DNA from: Clostridium aciditolerans
GTDB taxonomy: Bacteria > Bacillota > Clostridia > Clostridiales > Clostridiaceae
Reading direction: 5' to 3'
Length of the DNA: 64,000 bases
Assembly: GCF_016316925.1 (NCBI RefSeq)
Contig: NZ_JAEEGB010000003.1
Location: forward strand, 36,042 to 100,041
Of the stretch, positions 35,807-44,231 are shown in pieces. Each line of letters opens with the position of its first letter. Position 1 is the stretch's first letter. The notes below the pieces were generated by a model that did not search any database, had not been told where the DNA came from, and saw only the letters and a list, made by a program, of their open reading frames with translations. A program made the translations under genes and the position numbers.

Positions 35807-37066
35807 ATGTATAAAAAGTTTATATTCTATATGGTTCTATTATTTGCTGTATCATTCTTATCCGTATATATGTTAATGAATTATACAATAATTCAAAATG
35901 GCAATAGAAATACTATTTTAGATAGAATACTCCCAAAACAAAAAGAACAATCTAAAGATACAAATAAAGAAGCAGACCCATTAAAAGAGCAAATTAAAGA
36001 AATGACTTTGGATGAAAAAATTGGTCAGATGCTGATGGTCGGAGTAGATGGATATGCTTTAGACAACAATTCAAGAAAGATGATTGAAGAATATAAAGTT
36101 AGTGGATTTATTATATTAGGACAAAATGTTCAAAGTACAAATCAATTGTTGAATCTTGTAAATGCTCTTAAAGCAGCCAATTTAAAAAATAAAATACCTA
36201 TATTTGTATCTGTTGATGAAGAAGGTGGAAGGGTAGATAGGATGCCGCGAGAGTTAAAGAGGTATCCAACAAATAGAGAAGTTGGTCAGATTAATAATAG
36301 CAATCTATCCTATAATATAGGAAATGTGATGGCAGAAGAACTTAAATCCTTTGGCTTTAATATGAATTTTGCTCCAGTGCTAGATATAAGTAGTAATCCT
36401 AACAACTCAGTAATAGGAGATAGATCATTTGCCTCCACATCGAAGATCGTAAGTAAGCTAGGGGTCGAAACAATGAAAGGTCTTCAATCAGGAAATGTTA
36501 TATCAGTGGTAAAACATTTTCCAGGACATGGAGACACATCAGTAGATTCTCATATAGAGTTACCTACGGTGCCCCATGATTTAAATAGACTTAGGAACTT
36601 TGAATTTATTCCATTTGACGAGGCTATAAAAAATAAAGCGGATGCAGTGATGGTAGCACATATTTTATTATCTAAAATAGATTCTACAAATCCTGCTTCA
36701 TTTTCAAAAGCCGTAATTACCGATATATTAAGGAAGCAGTTAAACTTTACTGGTGTAGTAATTACAGATGATATGGCAATGGGTGCTATAGTTAAAAATT
36801 ATAATATAGGAGAAGCATCGGTGAAGTCTGTGGAGGCAGGAAGCGATATAATTTTGGTGTCCCATAATCATGAGAATGAAGTCATGGTTATAAGTGCCTT
36901 AAAGAAGGCAGTAGAAAATGGGGTTGTTACAAAAGATAGAATTGACGAGAGTGTATATAGAATATTAAAACTAAAACAGAAATATGGATTAAAGGATAAA
37001 GCTATAAATTCTATTGATGTTGATAAAATAAATGAGAAAATTAATGGGGTTTTAAATAATTACTAG
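35807..37066 (+). CDS. Glycoside hydrolase family 3 beta-N-acetylhexosaminidase
   Basis: About 419 residues, starting at the ATG behind TGGGGGAAAG; earlier in-frame codons lack a ribosome-binding site. A signal anchor at residues 5-28 places it outside the membrane. The GH3 domain shows VDEEGGRVDRMP, MNFAPVLDISSNPNN, GDRSFA, the NagZ signature KHFPGHGDTSVDSH with the catalytic His/Asp dyad, and ITDDMAMGAI holding the nucleophile Asp. It should remove N-acetylglucosamine from wall fragments for turnover or recycling. A terminator follows. Confidence 0.92.
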   Translation: MYKKFIFYMVLLFAVSFLSVYMLMNYTIIQNGNRNTILDRILPKQKEQSKDTNKEADPLKEQIKEMTLDEKIGQMLMVGVDGYALDNNSRKMIEEYKVSGFIILGQNVQSTNQLLNLVNALKAANLKNKIPIFVSVDEEGGRVDRMPRELKRYPTNREVGQINNSNLSYNIGNVMAEELKSFGFNMNFAPVLDISSNPNNSVIGDRSFASTSKIVSKLGVETMKGLQSGNVISVVKHFPGHGDTSVDSHIELPTVPHDLNRLRNFEFIPFDEAIKNKADAVMVAHILLSKIDSTNPASFSKAVITDILRKQLNFTGVVITDDMAMGAIVKNYNIGEASVKSVEAGSDIILVSHNHENEVMVISALKKAVENGVVTKDRIDESVYRILKLKQKYGLKDKAINSIDVDKINEKINGVLNNY

Positions 37067-37110
37067 TTAAACATAATCATTTATGCTTAATCAGTAATTT
37101 ACCAAGCTTA

Positions 37111-37157
37111 AAGGGTAACTACTAGCGATTATATATAAGCTAGCAGTTACCTTTTAA
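37111..37157 (+). terminator. Terminator of the GH3 gene
   Basis: Stem AAGGGTAACTACTAGC / GCTAGCAGTTACCTTTT (one bulge) plus T-rich tail. Confidence 0.8.
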
Positions 37158-37280
37158 TTTACTATAAAAAATTTCAAATAATATTAGTTCACGATACAAA
37201 TAATAACACAGTAGACATTGAATAGATACCTGTATAGTAAATAATATTAGCTTATCATAAAATAAAAGGAGTGAAATTAA

Positions 37281-37925
37281 ATGGCAGATAACTATTCCAT
37301 AACACTAGGATCTCCTGAGGAGAGAATAAATCCATTTCATCCTGCATGGAATAAATATGGGGGATATTTTAATCTAAATGATTTTGCTTTAGATTTTACA
37401 TTAGAAGGCATAGTAAATAATCAAAATAGCAAAGTGGCACTATCTGCTTATAAAGGAAAATGGGTAATACTATTCTTTTACAGCTCAAATTTTTCTTTTG
37501 TATGACCTACTGAATTAGCAGCAGTTGCTGAACAACATGATAAGTTTATAAATTTAAATTCAGAGGTTTTGGCTATAAGCACAGATAGCATTCTTTCCCA
37601 TAAGATGTTTATTCAAACCTCACCTTCGGCAAATAAAATAAACTATCCATTGCTATCTGATAGAAACTTTGAAATATCTAAAAAATATGGAGTTTTTGAT
37701 GAAAATGGTGGCTATGCCTATAGAGCTACATTTGTAATAGATACGGAGGGTGCAATAAAAAGTTATTTAGTATATCCAGATTCAGTAGGAAGAAATATTG
37801 ATGAATTACTAAGACTTTTGGAAGGTCTTCAATATAATCAAAAGACTAGCCTAGGAGTTCAGAGTGGATGGAAGCCTGGAGACTCTGGAATAGAAGTTGG
37901 ATGGGATCATATTGGCAAGTATTAG
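37281..37925 (+). CDS. prxU: Selenocysteine-containing peroxiredoxin (in-frame TGA at the active site)
   Basis: One 214-residue frame interrupted only by TGA at 37503-37505 (residue 75). Around it the protein reads FFYSSNFSFV-TGA-PTELAAVAEQ, which is the peroxiredoxin active site FTFVCPTEL with TGA in place of the peroxidatic Cys. The rest is a complete AhpC/Prx fold. The C-terminal resolving-Cys motif (normally V-C-P-x-x-W) reads GVQSGWKPGD, and no Cys is left in the protein, so it would act as a one-Sec enzyme with an external reductant. Selenoprotein peroxiredoxins (PrxU) are known in clostridia. Strong ribosome-binding site AAAAGGAG. A pseudogene is unlikely because only the catalytic codon is changed. 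Confidence 0.85.
37503..37532 (+). promoter_or_regulatory. UGA codon and candidate bacterial SECIS hairpin of prxU
   Basis: Nine bases after the TGA, TTAGCA (37515-37520) can pair with TGCTGAA (37526-37532; one bulged G) around the loop GCAGT, or CAGC with GCTG around AGTT. Bacterial SECIS elements sit in this window and often have a G at the loop start. The stem is short, so the assignment is tentative. Confidence 0.5.
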
Positions 37926-38152
37926 TGATATTTATCATTAAATTAAAGACTTAAGATGCATATCCACAAAACATTAATAGTAAAATATTACCTGGGTAAT
38001 GTTGTAATTAAATAATTAAACAGATTAAAAATTTTTAAGAAATTGCTGTAAAAACGTGATTAATTTACTTTATTAATGTTTTTAATTAAGTTACAATAGA
38101 AGTGGATTTAAGTGAGGTTTTGAAGTCTAACAGAAAGAAAGGTGTTTATAAT

Positions 38153-38356
38153 ATGGAGTCTAATAAACTATTTCTAGATAATGGGAAAGATGAAGAACAA
38201 GGAAAGCAAAGTTGGATTTCAAGAATAGCGAAAGGCAAAAAAGCTACTAAAAAAACTGGCTATGGGCACTGTAATGCCTATTCTTCTGTAGTTTGCTTAA
38301 AATGTGATAAATGTTGGGGCTATAACAATAAGAGTTATCAACAGTCGAATGAATAG
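38153..38356 (+). CDS. Small Cys-rich hypothetical protein
   Basis: 67 residues from the ATG preceded by AGAAAGAAAGGTG; the frame is open 17 codons further upstream without a better site. The first half is hydrophilic. The second half carries a Gly/Tyr-rich Cys segment, TGYGHCNAYSSVVCLKCDKC followed by WGYNNKSY, with four Cys in C-x9-C-x2-C-x2-C spacing that could bind a metal or be a modified peptide. No maturase gene is adjacent. A terminator follows. Family not recognised. Confidence 0.6.
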   Translation: MESNKLFLDNGKDEEQGKQSWISRIAKGKKATKKTGYGHCNAYSSVVCLKCDKCWGYNNKSYQQSNE

Positions 38357-38384
38357 TAATTTTTCTTTGGTAATACAGAGAGAT

Positions 38385-38424
38385 AAAAAAGCAAGAGGAT
38401 AAATATAAACTCTTGCTTTTTTAT
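38385..38424 (+). terminator. Terminator after the Cys-rich small protein gene
   Basis: Stem AAAAAAGCAAGAG / CTCTTGCTTTTTT with a 12-base loop. Confidence 0.85.
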
Positions 38425-38525
38425 CTTATTTTCAAATTTTTAAAATACTGTACTCATAATATACATATACAACAAATTTCTAAAATATATATATCATAAA
38501 GAAATTGTAATTAAGGAGATGCAGT

Positions 38526-39836
38526 ATGAAAAAGTTTTTAAATGTACTTATACCCTGTGCCATTGTTTTCTTAGCAGTTCTTTTGCTTAAAAAATATTAT
38601 TATAACCAACCAATAAACCAAAATATAATTGTTAAGAATGAAAACTTAAATTATAAAACTAGGTATAAAGGATTAAAGGATGCCGTAGATTTTACTATGG
38701 ATCAAAATGGGAATTATTACATAGCTTATAGGGACAATATTCAACTTATTAAAAATAGTGGACAAAGCTACGATGTTTTAAAAAAACCTAATCTTAATAT
38801 ATCTAGCATAGAGTATTTTGAAAATAAGCTATATTTTTCATCAGATACAAAACTATATTGTTATGATTTATCAAGTAAAAACTTGATAGAAGCAATGAAA
38901 GATCTTCCAAACTACGGAGATTATAGGAATAGTCTGATAAAAATTAAGGGAGATTATATGTATATAACGATAGGCGCTGTAACTAATTCAGGTGTAGTAG
39001 GAGAAGATAACAAATGGATAAAAGATGCTCCTTATATTCATGATATAACTCCTAAAGATATAACATTAAAAGGGTTAGATTTCGGCAAAGACAAAACAGG
39101 CGCATTTCAAAGTTACAGAACAAAAAGTATAAAGGGACAGATAATACCTGAACACTTTCCAGGAAATGCTTCTGTTATAATATATAATTTAAAAACAGGC
39201 AATAGCGAGACCTTTGCTTGGGGTATAAGAAATATAACAGGAATGGATTTCACAAATGAAGGAAAACTAATAGCAGCAGTAGGGGGAATAGAAAATAGAG
39301 GTTCTAGACCGATTAAAGGCGATTGTGACTATTTGTATGAAATAAAAAAGGGCGTGTGGTATGGATGGCCAGACTACAGTGGAGGAGATCCTGTAACCTC
39401 GCCTAGATTTAGAGGAGGGGTAAATGGTCTCCAATTTATACTTGAAAATCATACGACAACAAATCCCCCAGCGCCTATATACCAACATAAAAATTTAAGT
39501 TCTATAAACTCTGTTGCTGTAGATTGTGCTGGTGTATTAGGAGAAAAAAATTGTATATATTTTTACGATAAGTTAAATAATGAATTATATGGATTTAATG
39601 GAGCAGGATCTGTAAAAGAAGAAGTGAAATTTAATGAAAGTACTAAAATTTCAAGCTTAAAGTTTTCAGGAAAGAGTTTAATGGTTCTTGACGGAAGTTC
39701 TGGTTATTTATATAGTATAGAAAAAGGAATTGTTAACAAGGGCTTGAATATAAGTAAGGAGTTTTATGCATATCTTTTATGCATAGCTGTAGTTGGAATA
39801 ATAGCTGCTTTAAAACTAATGAAAAGTTCGAACTAA
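38526..39836 (+). CDS. Membrane-anchored beta-propeller (glucose/sorbosone dehydrogenase-like) protein
   Basis: A 436-residue protein with a membrane segment at about 7-24, another at about 412-430, and an extracellular six-bladed propeller between them. Segments such as WGIRNITGMDFTNEGKLIAA, CDYLYEIKKGVWYGWPDYSG and NPPAPIYQHKNLSSINSVAV are typical of the GSDH/PQQ-dependent sugar dehydrogenase-like family. Clostridia do not make PQQ as a rule, so the enzyme activity is doubtful and a binding role is possible. A phospholipase C-like gene follows 42 bases downstream. Confidence 0.8.
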   Translation: MKKFLNVLIPCAIVFLAVLLLKKYYYNQPINQNIIVKNENLNYKTRYKGLKDAVDFTMDQNGNYYIAYRDNIQLIKNSGQSYDVLKKPNLNISSIEYFENKLYFSSDTKLYCYDLSSKNLIEAMKDLPNYGDYRNSLIKIKGDYMYITIGAVTNSGVVGEDNKWIKDAPYIHDITPKDITLKGLDFGKDKTGAFQSYRTKSIKGQIIPEHFPGNASVIIYNLKTGNSETFAWGIRNITGMDFTNEGKLIAAVGGIENRGSRPIKGDCDYLYEIKKGVWYGWPDYSGGDPVTSPRFRGGVNGLQFILENHTTTNPPAPIYQHKNLSSINSVAVDCAGVLGEKNCIYFYDKLNNELYGFNGAGSVKEEVKFNESTKISSLKFSGKSLMVLDGSSGYLYSIEKGIVNKGLNISKEFYAYLLCIAVVGIIAALKLMKSSN

Positions 39837-39878
39837 ATAGAATTATAAAGTAAAATTTACGAGGAGATAGATGTAAAA

Positions 39879-40595
39879 ATGAGCAGAAGAATAGAACATA
39901 CCTATGGAAAAACATTAAGAGGAATATTTTTCGCAGTAAATCCTCTAAAAAAGAAAATATTAAAAACTCATTGCACTGTTCACAAGTTTATAATAATGCA
40001 GGCCGTTGAAATACTTAAAAATGATGGGTATGAAAAGGAATATGAATTCTTTAAGCATCACATAAATGCTTTGAATACTGGTGTAGCTTGGGCTGATCAG
40101 GATTTTAAAAGCTCCAATCATTTTTATCATGTAAGTAAGGGAAAAGGTTTATACGGTTTTTCGGATGCTTTAACAGAATGTAGAAACTATTATAATAAAT
40201 CTATGGCATATATGAATACAGGAGATGTTAATAGAGCTTTATTCTATTTTGGAGCATCCTGCCATTTGGTTCAAGATGCCACAGTGCCGCAACACGTAAA
40301 TAATAAACTTTTAAAAAGTCATAGAAAGTTTGAACTATGGATTATAAGTAGGCTTCTTACGGATTATTCTTTTATAGCTAAAGAAGGAGCTGTAATTTAT
40401 GATACTATAGAAGATTTCATAAGAAATAATGCTATTATGGCAAACAGCACCTATATGAAAAATATATCTGTTGAATCTCGAGATGAAAAGTATGGTAAAA
40501 TAGCAACAATCATATTAAAAGAAGCTCAGCGTACTACTGCAGGTTTCATGGTTAGATATTATGATGAATTAAAAAATAAAGAAATTCTTCCTTAA
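39879..40595 (+). CDS. Zinc-dependent phospholipase C-like protein without a signal peptide
   Basis: A 238-residue protein of the zinc-dependent phospholipase C/S1-P1 nuclease fold. Seen motifs are THCTVHKFIIMQAVEIL, INALNTGVAWADQDFKSSNH (His/Asp metal ligands), and the core FYFGASCHLVQDATVPQHVN with His-x3-Asp. The secreted toxins of this family have an export signal and a mature N-terminal Trp ligand. Neither is visible here, and the protein begins MSRRIEHTYGKTLRG. It may be cytoplasmic or use unconventional export, and the metal site may be altered. The terminator stem overlaps its last codons. Confidence 0.82.
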   Translation: MSRRIEHTYGKTLRGIFFAVNPLKKKILKTHCTVHKFIIMQAVEILKNDGYEKEYEFFKHHINALNTGVAWADQDFKSSNHFYHVSKGKGLYGFSDALTECRNYYNKSMAYMNTGDVNRALFYFGASCHLVQDATVPQHVNNKLLKSHRKFELWIISRLLTDYSFIAKEGAVIYDTIEDFIRNNAIMANSTYMKNISVESRDEKYGKIATIILKEAQRTTAGFMVRYYDELKNKEILP

Positions 40596-40617
40596 AATGG
40601 AGGAATTTCTTTTTTTG
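40578..40617 (+). terminator. Terminator overlapping the end of the phospholipase-like gene
   Basis: Stem AAAGAAATTCTTCC / GGAGGAATTTCTTT followed by a T-run; the left arm includes the last codons. Confidence 0.85.
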
Positions 40618-40690
40618 TGAAGAAAATATATATTTATATATCTATACTATTTTAAACAAAAGTATTAATAATAAAGGTAGGTGGTACGTA

Positions 40691-41272
40691 TTGAAAAAAG
40701 ACATATTTATAAATATGGAGAGAGAGACATTTAGAGGGAATATACTAGATATTGGTCTAGAAAACCATGGTATATTTTATAATATATATAAACAATATAA
40801 CGATGATGTTAATGTAGAATATCTCAGTGGAAAAGAAGAGAAAGAAAAGATAAGTGAAGATTTTTACGATAGCTGTATACTCTTCTTTTCTTTCAGCAGT
40901 ATATGGTTTGAAAAAAGAAAGAAGGGCTTTATAGCTGATGTATATAGATATTTAAATAAAGATGGAATACTATATATATGGGATATTGATAAAGGTTATG
41001 GAAAGCTGTTTAATGGGCGGTTAAAGATTGTTATACCTGAAAGTAAGATGAGGCAAATAAATGTAAAAGAGTTAAATATATTTAAGAATACTTCAAAAGA
41101 GAATACAATTAAGTTATTGGAAGGTTACTTTGATATATTAGATTCTAAATCTTCCGATGGCATATATTATATAAAGGCAAAGAAAAAAGTCCAACTAAAA
41201 AAGAAGGATAGTGACAAAATCACACAGGAAAACATTGGAGCTAAAGATGAAAGTAGTGTTAACAGTGCTTAA
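40691..41272 (+). CDS. Class I methyltransferase-like protein
   Basis: A 193-residue protein from a TTG start behind AGGTGGT. GNILDIGLENHGIFYNI is in the place of the SAM-binding glycine motif. FYDSCILFFSFSSIWFEKRK and YRYLNKDGILYIWDID look like the later strands of a Rossmann methyltransferase. The glycine motif is reduced (DIGLEN rather than DxGxGxG), so SAM binding is uncertain. The C-terminus is a Lys/Asp-rich tail. A strong terminator follows. Role unknown. Confidence 0.6.
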   Translation: MKKDIFINMERETFRGNILDIGLENHGIFYNIYKQYNDDVNVEYLSGKEEKEKISEDFYDSCILFFSFSSIWFEKRKKGFIADVYRYLNKDGILYIWDIDKGYGKLFNGRLKIVIPESKMRQINVKELNIFKNTSKENTIKLLEGYFDILDSKSSDGIYYIKAKKKVQLKKKDSDKITQENIGAKDESSVNSA

Positions 41273-41290
41273 TTCTAAAGGTATACTTCA

Positions 41291-41348
41291 AGGCAGCCTC
41301 AAGAAAATATACTAGCATCTTTGAATTGTTATTTTCTTGAGGCTGCCT
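41291..41348 (+). terminator. Strong terminator with an 18-bp stem
   Basis: AGGCAGCCTCAAGAAAAT / ATTTTCTTGAGGCTGCCT around a 22-base loop. Confidence 0.8.
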
Positions 41349-41453
41349 AAAATAATTGATTTAAAGGCTTTCAATAATGTATACTATATAAAGTGCTTAA
41401 GGAACAATAGTATTTCTAGCAAGCAATGAAGGAAATCGAAAGGAAGTGCAAGA

Positions 41454-43163
41454 ATGAAAGTAGTATTAACAGCGCTTGATTCAAAATTTATCCATAGTAA
41501 TTTAGCGGTAAGGTATTTGAAAGCCTATACGAAAGACTTAAATTATGAGTGTGTTATAAAGGAATTTACTGTAAATGATAGGTTAGAAAAATTATTGGAA
41601 GAAATTATAGCAGAACATCCTGATGTACTGGCTTTTTCTTGTTATATATGGAATATAGAGATGGTTAAGGCACTAGCAAGATTAGTGAGACTAGTAAACC
41701 CTAAAATCGAAATATTCTATGGAGGACCTGAGGTTTCTTACGATAGTGAAAGCTTTTTAAGTGAGAACCCTGGTGAGTATGTAATATGTGGAGAAGGCGA
41801 AGAAACATATTATGAATTCATAAATTGGCTGCTTTGGAAAAGAGAAAATAGAATATCTGAAGAAGAAGCAAATAATAAATTAAAAACCATAAAAGGGTTA
41901 AGTTTTAAAATAGATGAAAAGGTGCAATTTAATGGTGAAAGGCCTCTGATGGATATGAGCAAAATAGTTTTCCCATATACACTAGAGGATAATCTTGAAA
42001 ATAGAATAGTATATTTTGAATCTTCTCGTGGCTGTCCATTTAAGTGTAAATATTGCTTATCTTCAACAATACATAATGTTAGATTTTTGAATATAGATAG
42101 GGTAAAAAAAGAACTGAAATTCTTAGTAGATAAGGGAGCTAAGCTCATTAAATTTGTTGATAGAACTTTTAATTGCAATGCTAAATTTGCTACTAAAATA
42201 TGGGAGTTTTTAATAAGTTTAGACACAGAGGCAACTTTTCATTTTGAAATTTCAGCAGATATACTAACGGGCGAGCAGATAAAGCTTTTGGCTGCAGCAC
42301 CAAAGGGAAGAATTCAGTTTGAGGTAGGAGTTCAGACTACAAATAATGAAGTTCTTAGAAACATAAATAGATATGTTAATTTCGAAGATATAAGAGAAAA
42401 GGTTGAGGAATTAGAAAAAATCAGAAATATAAAGCAACACCTTGACTTAATCGCAGGGCTTCCAGGGGAGGATTTTTATTCTTTTAAAAAGTCCTTTAAT
42501 GATGTTTATTCTATCAATCCCGAAGAAATTCAGCTTGGATTTTTAAAGCTTCTAAAAGGATCAGACATGAGAGCTGAGGCTAAAAAATGGGGAATGGTAT
42601 ATTCACCTTATCCACCTTATGAAATTTTAAGCACAAAGGATATAAGCTATGAAGAACTGCTTATTTTAAAAAAAGTTGAAGAAGTGGTAGACAAATATTA
42701 TAACTCTGGTAAGTTTAGCAATATATTAAAATATTTTATGCCTAAATTTACAAATCCTTTTGATTTTTATAAAGCATTAGGAGAATTTCTTCATAGCAGG
42801 GGATATTTAAATAGGAATATATCATCTGCAGATTATTATAAGGTATTCATTGAATTCAATGAAGAAAAATTCTATGAGAACACTGATAATTTAAAAGAAA
42901 TAATAAAATATGATTACCTTAAATTTAATAAAAAGAAATGGATACCTGAGTTTCTAAAAAGAGAAAGAAGCAAGGAAGAAGAGCGAAAAATTAAGGAATT
43001 AATTAAAAATGGAGAAATCAAAGCATCAGATAATTATCATGCCGAAAAGTTTTTTATTGATGTAGAGTTATTTATAAAATCCGGTGAATTAAGAGAAATT
43101 GAATGCTATGTGATATTTGATCCGGAAAATAGTAATGGATTTAAGCAGATAACTAAAATATAG
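41454..43163 (+). CDS. B12-binding-domain radical SAM protein (DUF4080)
   Basis: A 569-residue protein. Residues 1 to about 135 form a B12-binding Rossmann domain (VVLTALDSKFIHSNLAVRYL, DVLAFSCYIWNIEMVKAL, EIFYGGPEVSYD). A radical SAM core follows with the cluster motif RGCPFKCKYCLSST (Cys-x3-Cys-x2-Cys) near residue 195 and QFEVGVQTTNNEVLRNINR. The C-terminal ~170 residues fit DUF4080. Members are predicted cobalamin-dependent or cobalamin-derived radical SAM enzymes with unknown substrate. The B12-binding His motif (DxHxxG) is not evident, so cobalamin may bind without it or not at all. Confidence 0.88.
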   Translation: MKVVLTALDSKFIHSNLAVRYLKAYTKDLNYECVIKEFTVNDRLEKLLEEIIAEHPDVLAFSCYIWNIEMVKALARLVRLVNPKIEIFYGGPEVSYDSESFLSENPGEYVICGEGEETYYEFINWLLWKRENRISEEEANNKLKTIKGLSFKIDEKVQFNGERPLMDMSKIVFPYTLEDNLENRIVYFESSRGCPFKCKYCLSSTIHNVRFLNIDRVKKELKFLVDKGAKLIKFVDRTFNCNAKFATKIWEFLISLDTEATFHFEISADILTGEQIKLLAAAPKGRIQFEVGVQTTNNEVLRNINRYVNFEDIREKVEELEKIRNIKQHLDLIAGLPGEDFYSFKKSFNDVYSINPEEIQLGFLKLLKGSDMRAEAKKWGMVYSPYPPYEILSTKDISYEELLILKKVEEVVDKYYNSGKFSNILKYFMPKFTNPFDFYKALGEFLHSRGYLNRNISSADYYKVFIEFNEEKFYENTDNLKEIIKYDYLKFNKKKWIPEFLKRERSKEEERKIKELIKNGEIKASDNYHAEKFFIDVELFIKSGELREIECYVIFDPENSNGFKQITKI

Positions 43164-43266
43164 TCTCTTAATATTGTTCATTACTTTTAAGCATATCTAT
43201 GATTGTAGAAGAAAGAATACGACTTAAATAAAGATTAAACCAATATATTAGAATTTGATAAATATG

Positions 43267-43310
43267 ACAAAAAGTGCCTATTATAAAATTTTATAATAGG
43301 CACTTTTGTT
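43267..43310 (+). terminator. Terminator with a long perfect stem
   Basis: AAAAGTGCCTATTATAAAA is followed by its full complement; T-rich tail. Confidence 0.85.
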
Positions 43311-43423
43311 ATTATTAAACATAATTTGACTATTTGAATGAATGCAAATATAATTGTGTTGAAAAATGTTATTTTTATACTTTAAAATGTCGAATTATTA
43401 AATTAACTAAGGGGGATATTAAA

Positions 43424-44110
43424 ATGAAAAAGATATTTTCAGTTCTTACAATGTTAATACTTATTATTGGTATGTCAGTAGGTTGTGCATCAAATAAAAA
43501 CGATAACACTGCTAAAAAAGAAGATACTAAAAAGGATGCAGAAGTATTAGTTGTTAATAAAGATACAAAAGAAGTAAAAATGCTTGCAGAAGTAAATGGA
43601 AAGTACTTCACTGAAGGAACTAGACATGGTGTAGTATTTAAAGATGGAAAAAATGGAGAAAAATCTGTATTAAGAGGACTAGCTGATGAAAAAAAATTCT
43701 ATGAAGCTATGATGTCATTAGGCGCAAAACCTGGAAATAATCTAACGGCTGATGATATGAAAAAAGGCGAGAAGAGCATAGAAGGTTCAAAAGTTAACGT
43801 TTTTGTTACATGGGATGGCCTTGGAAAAGAAATACCATTTAGCGATATAATAAAATCAACTGATTCAAGTGGTAATGAATTAGCACTGAGACCGATGGAT
43901 TTTAGATTTGGTGGAAATATAGATAGAGCAAAAAAGAACAATACAGGATGTGTATTATGTCTAGACAGCTGCGCAACAGGAATTGTAAGTAATGCATCTT
44001 ATAAAGCAGGTGAAGTTGAGGCTTTAAAAAATGTTAAGTTCTATGGCAAAAAGGATGTACTCCCTAAGGACGGAACAAAAGTTTCTGTAATATTTAGATT
44101 AGCTGAGTAG
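43424..44110 (+). CDS. YdjY-domain lipoprotein
   Basis: About 228 residues starting at the ATG behind AAGGGGG; an in-frame extension upstream lacks a ribosome-binding site. The signal peptide ends in IGMSVGCASN, so it is a lipoprotein. The mature part has LVVNKDTKEVKMLAEVNGKY and THGVVFKDGKNGEKSV-like segments (here TRHGVVFKDGKNGEKSVLRG), a central VFVTWDGLGKEIPF, and a C-terminal CVLCLDSCATGIVSNASY, matching YdjY-type domains. The function is unknown. The Cys pair near the end could form a disulfide or bind metal. Confidence 0.75.
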   Translation: MKKIFSVLTMLILIIGMSVGCASNKNDNTAKKEDTKKDAEVLVVNKDTKEVKMLAEVNGKYFTEGTRHGVVFKDGKNGEKSVLRGLADEKKFYEAMMSLGAKPGNNLTADDMKKGEKSIEGSKVNVFVTWDGLGKEIPFSDIIKSTDSSGNELALRPMDFRFGGNIDRAKKNNTGCVLCLDSCATGIVSNASYKAGEVEALKNVKFYGKKDVLPKDGTKVSVIFRLAE

Positions 44111-44231
44111 ATTGCAAGGGGTGCGGAAGTCTATTTCCGTGCTCCTATTTTTCTATAGATATAATGAAACGAAGTGTTAAAGATAAAGGCCAATTGAAAA
44201 GCTGATTTATATTACTTAAGGAGGAATTGGT

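Noticed and set aside
37281-37925. Reading the peroxiredoxin as two separate genes or a pseudogene broken by a stop codon
   Set aside because: The only interruption is at the catalytic Cys codon and the frame continues with full family similarity, so selenocysteine is the simpler explanation.
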